Shown here: one piece after another, positions 53,803 through 62,212 of the stretch
Numbering within the stretch: position 1 is the first letter of the stretch
Layout of the letters: each line of letters opens with the position of its first letter
Assembly (NCBI RefSeq): GCF_001553265.1
Contig: NZ_KQ960593.1
Span: 62,001 to 126,000 of the forward strand
Source: Prevotella sp. DNF00663
GTDB lineage: Bacteria; Bacteroidota; Bacteroidia; Bacteroidales; Bacteroidaceae
Reading direction: 5' to 3'
Length of the DNA: 64,000 nucleotides
Notes under the pieces: model-generated
Seen by the model: only the letters and a program-made list of their open reading frames with translations
Databases searched by the model: none
What the model was told of the DNA's origin: nothing
Position numbers and translations under genes: made by a program

Positions 53803-54726
53803 ATGGAAAGTAGTTTTAAAGAGCTGTTACAGGCATCGTTTAAATCCCAAGATACCGAGGAGTGGTTGGATGTACACTTTACCCGTCCCATAGGACTGGT
53901 GTTTGCGCTCCTTTGGAATAAGTTGAATATCCATCCAAATGCAATTACTATCCTCTCTATTTTCTTAGGGATAGGTGCCGGATATATGTTCTATTTCACA
54001 GATTTGACGCATAATATCATGGGCGTATTGCTGTTGATGTTTGCCAATTTCTGTGATTCTACCGACGGACAGATGGCTCGTCTCACCGGTAAGAAGACTT
54101 TGGTAGGTCGTGTTTTGGATGGTTTTTCGGGCGATGTATGGTTTGCTTGTATTTATATAGCGATTAGTTTGCGCCTCATGAATGAGTATATGCCTTATAC
54201 AGATGTCAAGTGGGGCGTATGGATTTGGCTTCTTAATATTGTTGCCGGGCTTGTTTGTCATTCTCCACAAAGCTCTTTAAGCGACTATTATCGTCAGATA
54301 CATCTGTTCTTCTTGAAAGGTAAGAGTGGTAGCGAGCTAGATAATTATGCCAGTCAGCGTGCTGTTTACGAGCAGATGAAGCGAGATGGTAATCTCTTGG
54401 GACGCATATTCTACTACAATTATGCCAATTATTGCAAGAGTCAAGAGCGTCGTACGCCTAAATTTCAGGCTTTCTTCAAGCGTTGGCAAGAGCAGCCTAA
54501 CGAGGTGGTGAGGCAAGAATTCTTAACAGGAAGCCGCCCATTGATGGCTTATACCAATATTTTGACTTTCAATACACGTGCTATTGTCATTTACATTACG
54601 TGTTTGTTGAATTGTCCTTGGGCCTATCCGTTGTTTGAATTGTCGGTGATGACCTGTCTTTATATCTATATGCACAGTCGTCACGAGAGCCTGTGTGGTC
54701 GGCTGACCGCTAAACTTGCTCAATAG
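53803..54726 (+). CDS. CDP-alcohol phosphotransferase family membrane enzyme
   Basis: A 307-residue integral membrane enzyme that should join a CDP-linked donor to an alcohol acceptor, as in phospholipid headgroup synthesis. About six helices are visible. The signature begins Asp85-x2-Asp88-Gly89-x2-Ala92-Arg93-x8-Gly102-x3-Asp106. The last Asp is at 111, giving D-x4-D where the family has D-x3-D. That Asp is the catalytic base in characterised members, so this one-residue shift is notable. A basic loop with TGKKTLVGR and long soluble segments (about 165-225) separate the helices. It is adjacent to a nucleotidyltransferase, an ATP-grasp-like and a HAD gene. Confidence 0.85.
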   Translation: MESSFKELLQASFKSQDTEEWLDVHFTRPIGLVFALLWNKLNIHPNAITILSIFLGIGAGYMFYFTDLTHNIMGVLLLMFANFCDSTDGQMARLTGKKTLVGRVLDGFSGDVWFACIYIAISLRLMNEYMPYTDVKWGVWIWLLNIVAGLVCHSPQSSLSDYYRQIHLFFLKGKSGSELDNYASQRAVYEQMKRDGNLLGRIFYYNYANYCKSQERRTPKFQAFFKRWQEQPNEVVRQEFLTGSRPLMAYTNILTFNTRAIVIYITCLLNCPWAYPLFELSVMTCLYIYMHSRHESLCGRLTAKLAQ

Positions 54727-54753
54727 TTATTTAATATTTTAAAGCGTAAAAAG

Positions 54754-55458
54754 ATGATGGACGGGATAAAAGGATATATATTTGATTATGGGGGAACGCT
54801 TGATACTGCTGGTTGTCATTGGGGAAAAGTCTTGTGGTATGCCTATCAACGGCAGCAAGTCCCGGTGACCGAGCAGCAGTTTAGAGATGCTTATGTGCAT
54901 GGAGAGCGTACATTAGGCAATAGTCCTATTATCAAACCGGACTTTACTTTCTACCGAACGCTTGATGTAAAGATTCGCTTAGAGATGGAATGGTTGTGCG
55001 AACATGGGGCTTGGGATGCTGATCTTGAAGCCTTTAACCGAGCACACGATGCCGTATTAAACGATGTTTACGAACTTGTAAAGCGTAATACGGCGCACAG
55101 CCGTGAGGTATTGACCCGCCTGTCAAAGGTTTATCCCATGGTATTGGTGAGCAATTTCTATGGTAATGTAGAAGTTGTATTGCACGAATTTGAATTTGAG
55201 AAATTCTTTAAGAGTGTGGTAGAGAGTGCTGTTGTGGGCATCAGAAAACCCGATTCACGTATCTTTAAGATTGGAGTAGAACGATTGGGGCTGAACACCG
55301 AAGACGTAGTTGTGGTAGGCGATAGCTTCTATAAAGATATAGAACCCGCACAGAAGATCGGTTGTAAGACCGTATGGTTTAAGGGAGAGGGGTGGACCGA
55401 CAAGCAATATGACGAGTCGTTGCCCGACAAAGTGATTACTGATTTAGAGCAGTTATGA
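54754..55458 (+). CDS. HAD-superfamily hydrolase with a DYGGT motif
   Basis: A 234-residue HAD protein with a helical cap (about 20-115). Motif I is DYGGTLDT (Asp11 nucleophile), where the usual second Asp of DxDGT is Gly13. Motif II is LVSNFYG, with Ser or Asn. Motif III is the Lys in GIRKPDSRIF. Motif IV is VVVVGDSFYKDIEPA with the metal-binding Asp pair. Missing the acid/base Asp, it may be slow, act on unusual substrates or be structural. Its TGA stop overlaps the ATG of the DUF5686 gene (ATGA). In this cluster a phosphatase step after headgroup transfer is a plausible role. Confidence 0.88.
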   Translation: MMDGIKGYIFDYGGTLDTAGCHWGKVLWYAYQRQQVPVTEQQFRDAYVHGERTLGNSPIIKPDFTFYRTLDVKIRLEMEWLCEHGAWDADLEAFNRAHDAVLNDVYELVKRNTAHSREVLTRLSKVYPMVLVSNFYGNVEVVLHEFEFEKFFKSVVESAVVGIRKPDSRIFKIGVERLGLNTEDVVVVGDSFYKDIEPAQKIGCKTVWFKGEGWTDKQYDESLPDKVITDLEQL

Positions 55459-58073
55459 AAAGAATATTCAGGATATACATATTGTTAATAGGACTGTTGC
55501 TATTCTCTTCAGGAATAAAAGCGCAGATAACGGGTACCGTTACCGATGCAGCGACAGGCGATACACTGTTTTATCCCAGTGCATCTTACAAAGGACACCA
55601 TATCGCAGTAAGTGGTAATGCTTCGGGATTGTACAGTATTGAGCGGCACGAAGGATGGGTATTGACCATCAGTGCAGTAGGTTATCAGCCACGAACCTTT
55701 ATGATTAAGGCAAATACCCCGTCGGTATTGAATGTAAAACTGCGCGAGGATACGAAGACATTAACCGAAGTTGTGGTTAAAAGTAGTCGTGGTAAGTACT
55801 CTCGAAAGAATAATCCTGCAGTGGAATTGATGAGGCGTGTGGTTGCTGCCAAGAAGAAGACAGACTTGGATAATCATCCTTATTATCAGTATAATAAGTA
55901 TCAGAAGATAACTCTAGCAGTCAATGATATTAAGCCATTAGACATAGATAGCGGTTTCTTTGCGAAGAAACAATGGCTCATAGACCAAATAGAGACGAGC
56001 CCATATACTAACAAACTGATTCTTCCTGTATCGGTAGACGAGACCGTTTCGCAGCATATTTATCGTAAAGACCCGAAGTCTGAGAAGGATATTATCACCG
56101 GTCAGAACTCCAATGGTATCAATCAACTTATCCAGACCGGTGATATTCTGAATACAGCCATGAAGGATGTGTTCACCGATGTCGACTTGTACGATGACCA
56201 AATCAGGCTTTTACAGTATCCGTTCACAAGTCCTATAGGTAAGAATGCCGTGTCGTTTTACCGTTATTATATAGAAGATACGGTCTATGTAGACCATGAT
56301 TTATGTTATCATCTACAGTTTCTACCCAACAATCAACAAGATTTTGGATTCCGTGGAGAGCTGTATGTATTGGCCGATTCTACCCTGCATGTGAAACGAT
56401 GTGAACTTACTATCCCGAAAAGAAGCGATGTAAACTTCGTCGAGAATCTACATGTAACGCAGGAATTCAAGAAATTGGAGAATGGCGAATGGGTGTTGAG
56501 CGTCGACGATATGTTTGTGGAGATGAAGCTAGCTAGCTTTCTTTCCAAGTTCCTCGTGGTGCGGACAACCCGTTTAAGCGACTATGCATTCGATGAATTG
56601 CCAAAACAATTGTTTAAAGGTAAGGGCAAGGAGCGGCGTGAGGCCAACTCTATGATGCGCGACGAAGCTTTCTGGAACAGGTACAGAGGGGTGGAATTGA
56701 CAAAGAGCGAAAGTTCTATGGATGCGTTTATCCACCGAGTTGAGCAAATCAAAGGATTCAAATACATCATCTTCGGAGCCAAAGCTTTCATTGAAAATTT
56801 TGTTGAAACTGGCGATTTAAACCATCCGAGCAAGGTAGATATTGGCCCCATCAACACTATGTTGACCAAGAATTTCATTGATGGATTGCGTACTCGCGTG
56901 AGCGCACAGACCACTGCTAACCTGAATAAGCATTGGTTTGCATCGGGATATTTGGCTCGTGGATGGCGCAGTAAGAAGATTTATTACGAGGGAAATCTTA
57001 CTTATTCGTTCAATAAGAAGGACTATTTGCCGCGCGAATTCCCCAAGCGTACCCTTACGTTTACCTCAGCTTATGATGTGATGTCGCCTTCCGACCGTTT
57101 CATGCAAACCGATAAGGATAATGTATTTACAGCATTCAAGTGGGCAAAGGTAGATAAAATGATGTTCTACAATCGCCAACAATTGAAGTTTGAATACGAA
57201 GAAGAGTGGGGATTGAAGACCACTATAGGTCTCAAAACGGAAGCCAATGAAGCTGTGGGACGTCTGTTTTTCGAGCCTCTTAGTGCGATTTCGGCCACTA
57301 ATCCTTCTATGTTACCTACCTTGTCAGTGCTGGATGATAGTGAGGTTGGACGATATTTACACAACGGAAAGATTCGCACGACAGAATTGAGCATACAGTT
57401 TAATTTGGCACCGGGACGTACCTATATTAATACCAAGCAACGTCGACTGCCTATTAATCTCGATGCACCGGTATTTACCCTTGGCCATACGATGGGTATT
57501 AAAGGAGTATTGGGTGGTCAGTATAACTATAACTTCACCGAAGCTGGTGTCTATAAGCGCTTCTGGATGAATTCTTGGGGTAAGGTAGATGTGAAATTGA
57601 GGGCTGGAGCACAATGGAACAAGGTGCCTTATCCACTGCTTATCATGCCTGCGGCCAACCTTAGTTACATAGTACAAGAGGGAACTTTCAACATGATTAA
57701 CAACATGGAGTTCTTGAACGACCGTTATGCGAGCCTCGATGTAAGTTGGGATTTGAATGGTAAGATATTCAATCGTATCCCTTTGCTGAAAAAGTTGAAG
57801 TGGAGAGAGTACCTTGGTGTGAAGACATTGTGGGGCAAATTGACCGACAAGAATAATCCATTGCTTGAAAAGAATGCCGGTGATCATGTTTTGATGGCAT
57901 TCCCCGAAGGTACGTATGTGATGGATTCCAAACGGCCATATGTGGAGTTGGTGGCCGGTATTCACAATATCTTCAAGATTCTGCATGTGGAGTTCGTACA
58001 TCGCATGAACTACAACAATTTGCCTACAGCAAAGAAAAACGGTGTTCGTTTCATGTTGCGTATGACATTCTAG
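55455..58073 (+). CDS. DUF5686 outer-membrane protein with carboxypeptidase-like regulatory domain
   Basis: An 872-residue exported protein. It has a signal peptide (about 1-23, to IKAQ) and a CarboxypepD_reg-like beta-sandwich (about 24-95, GTVTDAATGDTLFYPSASYKG beginning with ITGTVTDAATGD). A linker follows with TLTEVVVKSSRGKYSRKNNP, then a large DUF5686 region that ends in a beta-barrel-like C-terminus (last residues RFMLRMTF, aromatic end). It is probably in the outer membrane. The carboxypeptidase-like domain recalls the start of SusC-type proteins, but no plug domain is visible. It is translationally coupled to the HAD gene by a 4-base overlap. Confidence 0.88.
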   Translation: MKRIFRIYILLIGLLLFSSGIKAQITGTVTDAATGDTLFYPSASYKGHHIAVSGNASGLYSIERHEGWVLTISAVGYQPRTFMIKANTPSVLNVKLREDTKTLTEVVVKSSRGKYSRKNNPAVELMRRVVAAKKKTDLDNHPYYQYNKYQKITLAVNDIKPLDIDSGFFAKKQWLIDQIETSPYTNKLILPVSVDETVSQHIYRKDPKSEKDIITGQNSNGINQLIQTGDILNTAMKDVFTDVDLYDDQIRLLQYPFTSPIGKNAVSFYRYYIEDTVYVDHDLCYHLQFLPNNQQDFGFRGELYVLADSTLHVKRCELTIPKRSDVNFVENLHVTQEFKKLENGEWVLSVDDMFVEMKLASFLSKFLVVRTTRLSDYAFDELPKQLFKGKGKERREANSMMRDEAFWNRYRGVELTKSESSMDAFIHRVEQIKGFKYIIFGAKAFIENFVETGDLNHPSKVDIGPINTMLTKNFIDGLRTRVSAQTTANLNKHWFASGYLARGWRSKKIYYEGNLTYSFNKKDYLPREFPKRTLTFTSAYDVMSPSDRFMQTDKDNVFTAFKWAKVDKMMFYNRQQLKFEYEEEWGLKTTIGLKTEANEAVGRLFFEPLSAISATNPSMLPTLSVLDDSEVGRYLHNGKIRTTELSIQFNLAPGRTYINTKQRRLPINLDAPVFTLGHTMGIKGVLGGQYNYNFTEAGVYKRFWMNSWGKVDVKLRAGAQWNKVPYPLLIMPAANLSYIVQEGTFNMINNMEFLNDRYASLDVSWDLNGKIFNRIPLLKKLKWREYLGVKTLWGKLTDKNNPLLEKNAGDHVLMAFPEGTYVMDSKRPYVELVAGIHNIFKILHVEFVHRMNYNNLPTAKKNGVRFMLRMTF

Positions 58074-58097
58074 AGGCTTTCTTAAAATACAATCAAT

Positions 58098-58736
58098 ATG
58101 AAAATATTCCTCGCAGACAGGCAAGATATCACCCGCGCAGGCCTCATGTATCTGATAGAGCGACTACCGGATGCAGACTATAAGTATATAGAGGATAAGG
58201 GAGAACTATTGTTGGGTTTGCACGAATATCCCGACAGCATTGTTATTCTCGATTATACGCTGTTCGATATTAATGATGGTGAGGAATTGGTGATTCTAAG
58301 CCAGCGTTTCAAACGAGTCCATTGGATACTTTTCAGTGAAGATTTGAGTTTGGATTTTGTACGCTATTTGATTGCAAGCGGCCCTGAATTCAGTATCGTT
58401 ATGAAAGAATCTCCCTTGTCAGAGATAAAGACTTCGATAGATTATGCTATTCGGAAACAACGTTTCATCAGCCAACGTATGGCAGAGATGTTGCTGGCTC
58501 CGGTTCCTCAGATGGAAGAAAGAGTGAAGCTTACGAAGACAGAAACCGAAATATTAAAGGATATAGCGCTCGGTATGACGACCAAGGAGATTGCTGAAAA
58601 AAGGTTTTCCAGTTTCCACACCATCAATACCCATCGCAAGAATATCTTCCGTAAACTAAGCGTGAATAATGTGCATGAAGCCACTAAATATGCACTTCGG
58701 GCAGGCTTGATAGACTCTGCCGAGTATTACATATAA
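58098..58736 (+). CDS. NarL/LuxR-type response regulator with an altered receiver
   Basis: A 212-residue regulator with a receiver domain (1 to about 120) and a LuxR-type helix-turn-helix (about 145-205). The helix-turn-helix reads LTKTETEILKDIALGMTTKEIAEKRF (core LTKTETEILKDIALGMT) with HTINTHRKNIFRKLS as recognition helix. In the receiver the phospho-acceptor Asp sits in VILDYTLFD and the Lys in VMKESP is kept. The N-terminal acidic pair, however, reads ADRQD: Asp7 remains but the second Asp is Arg8. No histidine kinase gene is adjacent. It may work with weak or no phosphorylation. It begins 24 bases after the DUF5686 gene. Confidence 0.88.
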   Translation: MKIFLADRQDITRAGLMYLIERLPDADYKYIEDKGELLLGLHEYPDSIVILDYTLFDINDGEELVILSQRFKRVHWILFSEDLSLDFVRYLIASGPEFSIVMKESPLSEIKTSIDYAIRKQRFISQRMAEMLLAPVPQMEERVKLTKTETEILKDIALGMTTKEIAEKRFSSFHTINTHRKNIFRKLSVNNVHEATKYALRAGLIDSAEYYI

Positions 58737-58740
58737 TACT

Positions 58741-58840
58741 TTGATGTTGCTGCCAAGCTTTGGCAGCATTGCTGTCTCAATTAGTCTGCATTACAGTAAA
58801 GGCCTTACAGCATCGCTGCAAGGCCTTTGCAATTATTAGT
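58741..58840. repeat. REP-like intergenic repeat, copy 7, forming terminator-like hairpins
   Basis: Two hairpins lie between convergent genes. The first has arms 58748-58756 (TGCTGCCAA) and 58760-58768. The second has arms 58798-58806 (AAAGGCCTT) and 58820-58828, plus an inner CAGC/GCTG pair. They may stop both transcripts, although neither T run is strong. Confidence 0.6.
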
Positions 58841-58871
58841 AATGGATTCCTTGGAATCCTCATATTAATCT

Positions 58872-59795
58872 TTAGAACTGATTACAACGCTCGAAGAAGT
58901 TGATGGCTTCTAGTTCTTTGCGCATGGCATCTTCCTCTTCTGCTGTCATATTGCGGAATGGTTTACGATTAGGACCAAGGTCGAAGCCCATTAATTTCAT
59001 GATACGTTTGCCTCCAACGATGTTTCCGCGATAATGGCAAATGACGTTGATGACCTCCTGAGCGAAGTTCTGATGTTCGCGAGCTGTCTCAATATCGCCC
59101 TTCTTCCAAGCGTCGATGATGGCTGTCAATTCGCGTCCATTGTAGTTGGTTGTACCCCCGATACCACCTTGAGCACCACCTTGAGCAAGTGAAGGCAGGA
59201 TGGTTTCGTCCTGTCCGTGCAACATATCAAACTTACCGTTCTTATACAAGCGGCATTGGTTGTACTCATACAGGCTCTCAAAGGTATATTTGATGCCGGC
59301 GAAGTTAGGTATACGACCGTCTACAGCCTTCAATAAGTCGAGCATGGGGAGGAATGCTCCGTTGAAAGCAGGGATGTGATAATAGTAGAAAGGCAACTCC
59401 GGTGCAGCGGCAGCTATCTCTTCACAGTATTCTACTAGTTCTTCAATGCGTCCGATTTTAGGGAATGGAGGCGCCATAGAGCCGATACCGAAAGCTCCAA
59501 TCTGCTGTGCATGGGCAGCCAATTCTCGGCTGTCGCGCAGACAGCAGCTTCCTACATGGACAATCACCTTGAATCCTTCGGGAGCTTCGGCAATCCATTT
59601 TTCGGCCAGTTGTTTGCGTTCTTCGGTAGTCAGCATGTAGCCTTCACCGGAAGAACCATTGATGAAAACACCCTTTAACCCATTCTTTTGCAGCATACGA
59701 GCATATGCTCCGATGGGTTCTAAGTTTACGTCGCCATTCTCATAAAACGGAGTAAATGGTGCGTCAATCAATCCAATAATCTTTTCCATATTCAT
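58872..59795 (-). CDS. nanA: N-acetylneuraminate lyase
   Basis: Cleaves sialic acid to N-acetylmannosamine and pyruvate. The 307 residues form the DHDPS/NAL TIM barrel. The carboxylate-binding motif is NGSSGEG (about 46-52). The catalytic Tyr lies in YYYHIPAF (Tyr139) and the Schiff-base lysine is Lys169 in GIKYTFES. The downstream VINVICHY and the C-terminal GFDLGPNRKPF are conserved in sialate lyases of Bacteroidetes. An ATG two codons further in (59789) is also possible. It is the last gene of the right-edge minus-strand locus. Confidence 0.92.
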   Translation of the reverse strand: MNMEKIIGLIDAPFTPFYENGDVNLEPIGAYARMLQKNGLKGVFINGSSGEGYMLTTEERKQLAEKWIAEAPEGFKVIVHVGSCCLRDSRELAAHAQQIGAFGIGSMAPPFPKIGRIEELVEYCEEIAAAAPELPFYYYHIPAFNGAFLPMLDLLKAVDGRIPNFAGIKYTFESLYEYNQCRLYKNGKFDMLHGQDETILPSLAQGGAQGGIGGTTNYNGRELTAIIDAWKKGDIETAREHQNFAQEVINVICHYRGNIVGGKRIMKLMGFDLGPNRKPFRNMTAEEEDAMRKELEAINFFERCNQF

Positions 59796-59828
59796 AATTA
59801 TATGTATGTTTTTATGTTTGAATCTGTT

Positions 59829-61061
59829 TTATTCTAAGTTGTCGGCCTTCGGTTTAAGGAAGATGAGCTGCAATAATAGGGCAGCCAACATGACCAAACT
59901 GAGCCAAGCAAAGCCTTCACCCAGCATTCCACCGTCTTTCCATTTGCCTAGTACCTGTGTCACGGCAGCTCCGGCAAACACACCGGTCATGTTCATGAGG
60001 CCGTAAGCAGTAGCACGATAACGTGAGGAAATGAACTGGCAAAGTATCGGCATGTTGTTGGCGTCGAACATTCCAAAGCCAATACCGAAGAGACAGCCGG
60101 CTCCGACGATGGCCAACAGACTATGTCCGTAGCCTAAAAGCAGGAGCGATGGGATGGTAAGACCAAGTCCGATGGCACTAGTATAGATGCGACCACGCAG
60201 GCATCGTTGCACCCATCGGTCGGATAAGATACCACCTAAGATGACTCCTAAGAACGAAGAAGCGGCTATAGTGATGGTAGAGATGGGGCCGGCTTGTTCC
60301 ATTGAAATACCAAGATTGGTAGCGAAGAGTGTCGGTAGCCAGTTTTTAGTAGCCCAGCCCGGCAGACTTGGGGCTGCAAAGAAGAAGAGGATTATCCAAA
60401 AAGTCCATATAGAGAGGACGATACCTAGACTACTGAAGACTGAGGATATACCACGTTTTTGGCCTTCCTCGGCCGAAGCTTTCGCATGTTCGGGTTTCTC
60501 GTGGAGGAGCAACAATAGTACAACGGCGTAGGCAATGCCTATCAATCCGAAGCTATGGAAGGCTGTGTGCCATGTGAATAGTGAGGCTACGGCAGCACCG
60601 AAACCACCAATAGCCTGCCCCACATAGAGGCCGGTCATGTGGATTCCAATAGCTAGTGAGCGCGTTTTTCCATCGTGCCAGTCGGCAATGAGCGATAGGG
60701 CAGAGGGTATATAGAGTGCTTCGCTGATGCCCATGATGCCACGTAACCAGTAGAGAGTGTGGAAATCGTTGGCATAGCCCATAAGGAATGTGACTAAAGA
60801 CCATACGAACAAGCTACCTACGATGAGCCATTTACGACTTACGCGGTCGGCAATGACGCCTGAGAAGGGGCTGGCAAGGCCATAGACCCATAAAAATGCT
60901 GCCATCAAAGCACCGAATGCCTCGGCACTATTGAGCTCGTGTATATCTAGCGACATAGCTTCCTGCATGGTGGAAAGCATCTGTCTGTCCATGTAGTTGA
61001 GTAGAGCTACAATCCATAGTAGGGCTACGACTACCCATGGATAATATTTCTTATTTGTCAT
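59829..61061 (-). CDS. MFS transporter of a sialic-acid locus (NanT-like)
   Basis: A 410-residue major facilitator with twelve helices. The loop between helices 2 and 3 has GVIADRVSRKW, the MFS signature form, and GGILSDRWVQR repeats it in the second half. Placed directly upstream of nanA (33-base gap) and downstream of a NanM-like mutarotase gene, it is likely the inner-membrane sialic-acid importer. The sequence alone would also fit the ACS/sugar-acid transporters of the same superfamily. Confidence 0.85.
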   Translation of the reverse strand: MTNKKYYPWVVVALLWIVALLNYMDRQMLSTMQEAMSLDIHELNSAEAFGALMAAFLWVYGLASPFSGVIADRVSRKWLIVGSLFVWSLVTFLMGYANDFHTLYWLRGIMGISEALYIPSALSLIADWHDGKTRSLAIGIHMTGLYVGQAIGGFGAAVASLFTWHTAFHSFGLIGIAYAVVLLLLLHEKPEHAKASAEEGQKRGISSVFSSLGIVLSIWTFWIILFFFAAPSLPGWATKNWLPTLFATNLGISMEQAGPISTITIAASSFLGVILGGILSDRWVQRCLRGRIYTSAIGLGLTIPSLLLLGYGHSLLAIVGAGCLFGIGFGMFDANNMPILCQFISSRYRATAYGLMNMTGVFAGAAVTQVLGKWKDGGMLGEGFAWLSLVMLAALLLQLIFLKPKADNLE

Positions 61062-61108
61062 TAGGTTTTGGTTTTATTAGTCAATGGGGCTTATTGGCCT
61101 CATCGATA

Positions 61109-62212
61109 TTATTTAATCGTTATCTTGTAAATGCCTGTTGAGCGGATGCCCGGCTTGAGTTCGCCGCCAATCTCATAGAGATGAGTACCGTCGGTGAATA
61201 ATGCTGCACCAGCACGAGCTGTTGCTTCGCTCTCTCCGATAGTTTTCCATTGTCCATCTTTAAACTGCATGACGAGTCGATTGAAGCGATACCATTCTAC
61301 AGGATGGGTCATATAGCCCGGTTGGGGATGGTTTACGGCATTGAGGAATATGTCTTTGTTGACACCACCCATGGCGATAATGCTTCCATCGGACAGGGTT
61401 GTGGCACATCCACCACCTAGGAAAACGGTCTCTCCTGTGTTGTCGGTAGCAGCAGGGAGAGCAGTCCATGTGGCAGTATTGAAATCGTATTGCCAACCTT
61501 CTAAGCCTAATTGGGTGTCTTGAGCTTCCGTCCTTGGCGACGAACCGCCCCAAAGGCAAATGCTATTTTCGGCGAAGGCGCAAACTGGTTGTACGCGTGG
61601 AATTCCGGGAAAGTCGGGTAATTGCTGCCAACCTTTATCAAGTGCCGACAGTTCCAGCATCAATACGCGATTAGAAGCATGTCCGTTCCAGTTGCCACCT
61701 AGCACAATTAAACTGTCGCCAATGGCACATCCGGCATGATTGTCTAGCTTGGCAGGAAGTGTAGGAAGATTGGTTATCTCGGCTTTACCGCCTTTTAACG
61801 TGATGGCATAAGTGGTATTCAGGCTTGATTCTGCGTTGTTGCCACCGATACAATAGAGCGTTTCGCCCTTCACAATGCTTACGCCGTAAGCTATTGGGGT
61901 AGGGAGCTCTCCCACTTTTTCCCAAACGTTGGTATCAGAACCATTGACAGCTGTAGCGTAGATACCTTGATAGTATCTTTTTTCTCCTTTCTCTGCTGCT
62001 GGTCGTTCGGGGAAATTACATCCTCCGACCATAACAAGATGGTCTTGAATGAGTCCGGCAAAGCATGCCGATACTCCCTTTTCTATACCAGCTTCTGCAG
62101 TAGGAAAACCTTTTAATTGTTGGATATTCATCTGTAGCGTATATTGTTGGCTTGCTCCACACATCGATGTGAGGCAGGCAGTTAGTAATAACAAAATAAA
62201 TCTTAAGGCCAT
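61109..62212 (-). CDS. Exported Kelch-repeat protein, NanM-like sialate mutarotase
   Basis: A 367-residue exported beta-propeller. It has a signal peptide (about 1-20) and then Kelch-type repeats with Gly-Gly pairs (VMVGGCNFP, LYCIGGNNAES, LIVLGGNWNG, ICLWGGSSP, FLGGGCATT, IIAMGGVNKD, LYEIGGELKPG). NanM speeds up the alpha-beta interconversion of free sialic acid, giving the importer its preferred anomer. The locus context (nanA, importer) supports this role. The start overlaps the creatininase-family gene by ten bases. Confidence 0.87.
   Translation of the reverse strand: MALRFILLLLTACLTSMCGASQQYTLQMNIQQLKGFPTAEAGIEKGVSACFAGLIQDHLVMVGGCNFPERPAAEKGEKRYYQGIYATAVNGSDTNVWEKVGELPTPIAYGVSIVKGETLYCIGGNNAESSLNTTYAITLKGGKAEITNLPTLPAKLDNHAGCAIGDSLIVLGGNWNGHASNRVLMLELSALDKGWQQLPDFPGIPRVQPVCAFAENSICLWGGSSPRTEAQDTQLGLEGWQYDFNTATWTALPAATDNTGETVFLGGGCATTLSDGSIIAMGGVNKDIFLNAVNHPQPGYMTHPVEWYRFNRLVMQFKDGQWKTIGESEATARAGAALFTDGTHLYEIGGELKPGIRSTGIYKITIK

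Noticed and set aside
57357-58124. A 255-codon minus-strand frame over the end of the DUF5686 gene
   Set aside because: Shadow of the coding strand; His-, Gln- and Ile-rich with no homology I can recognise.
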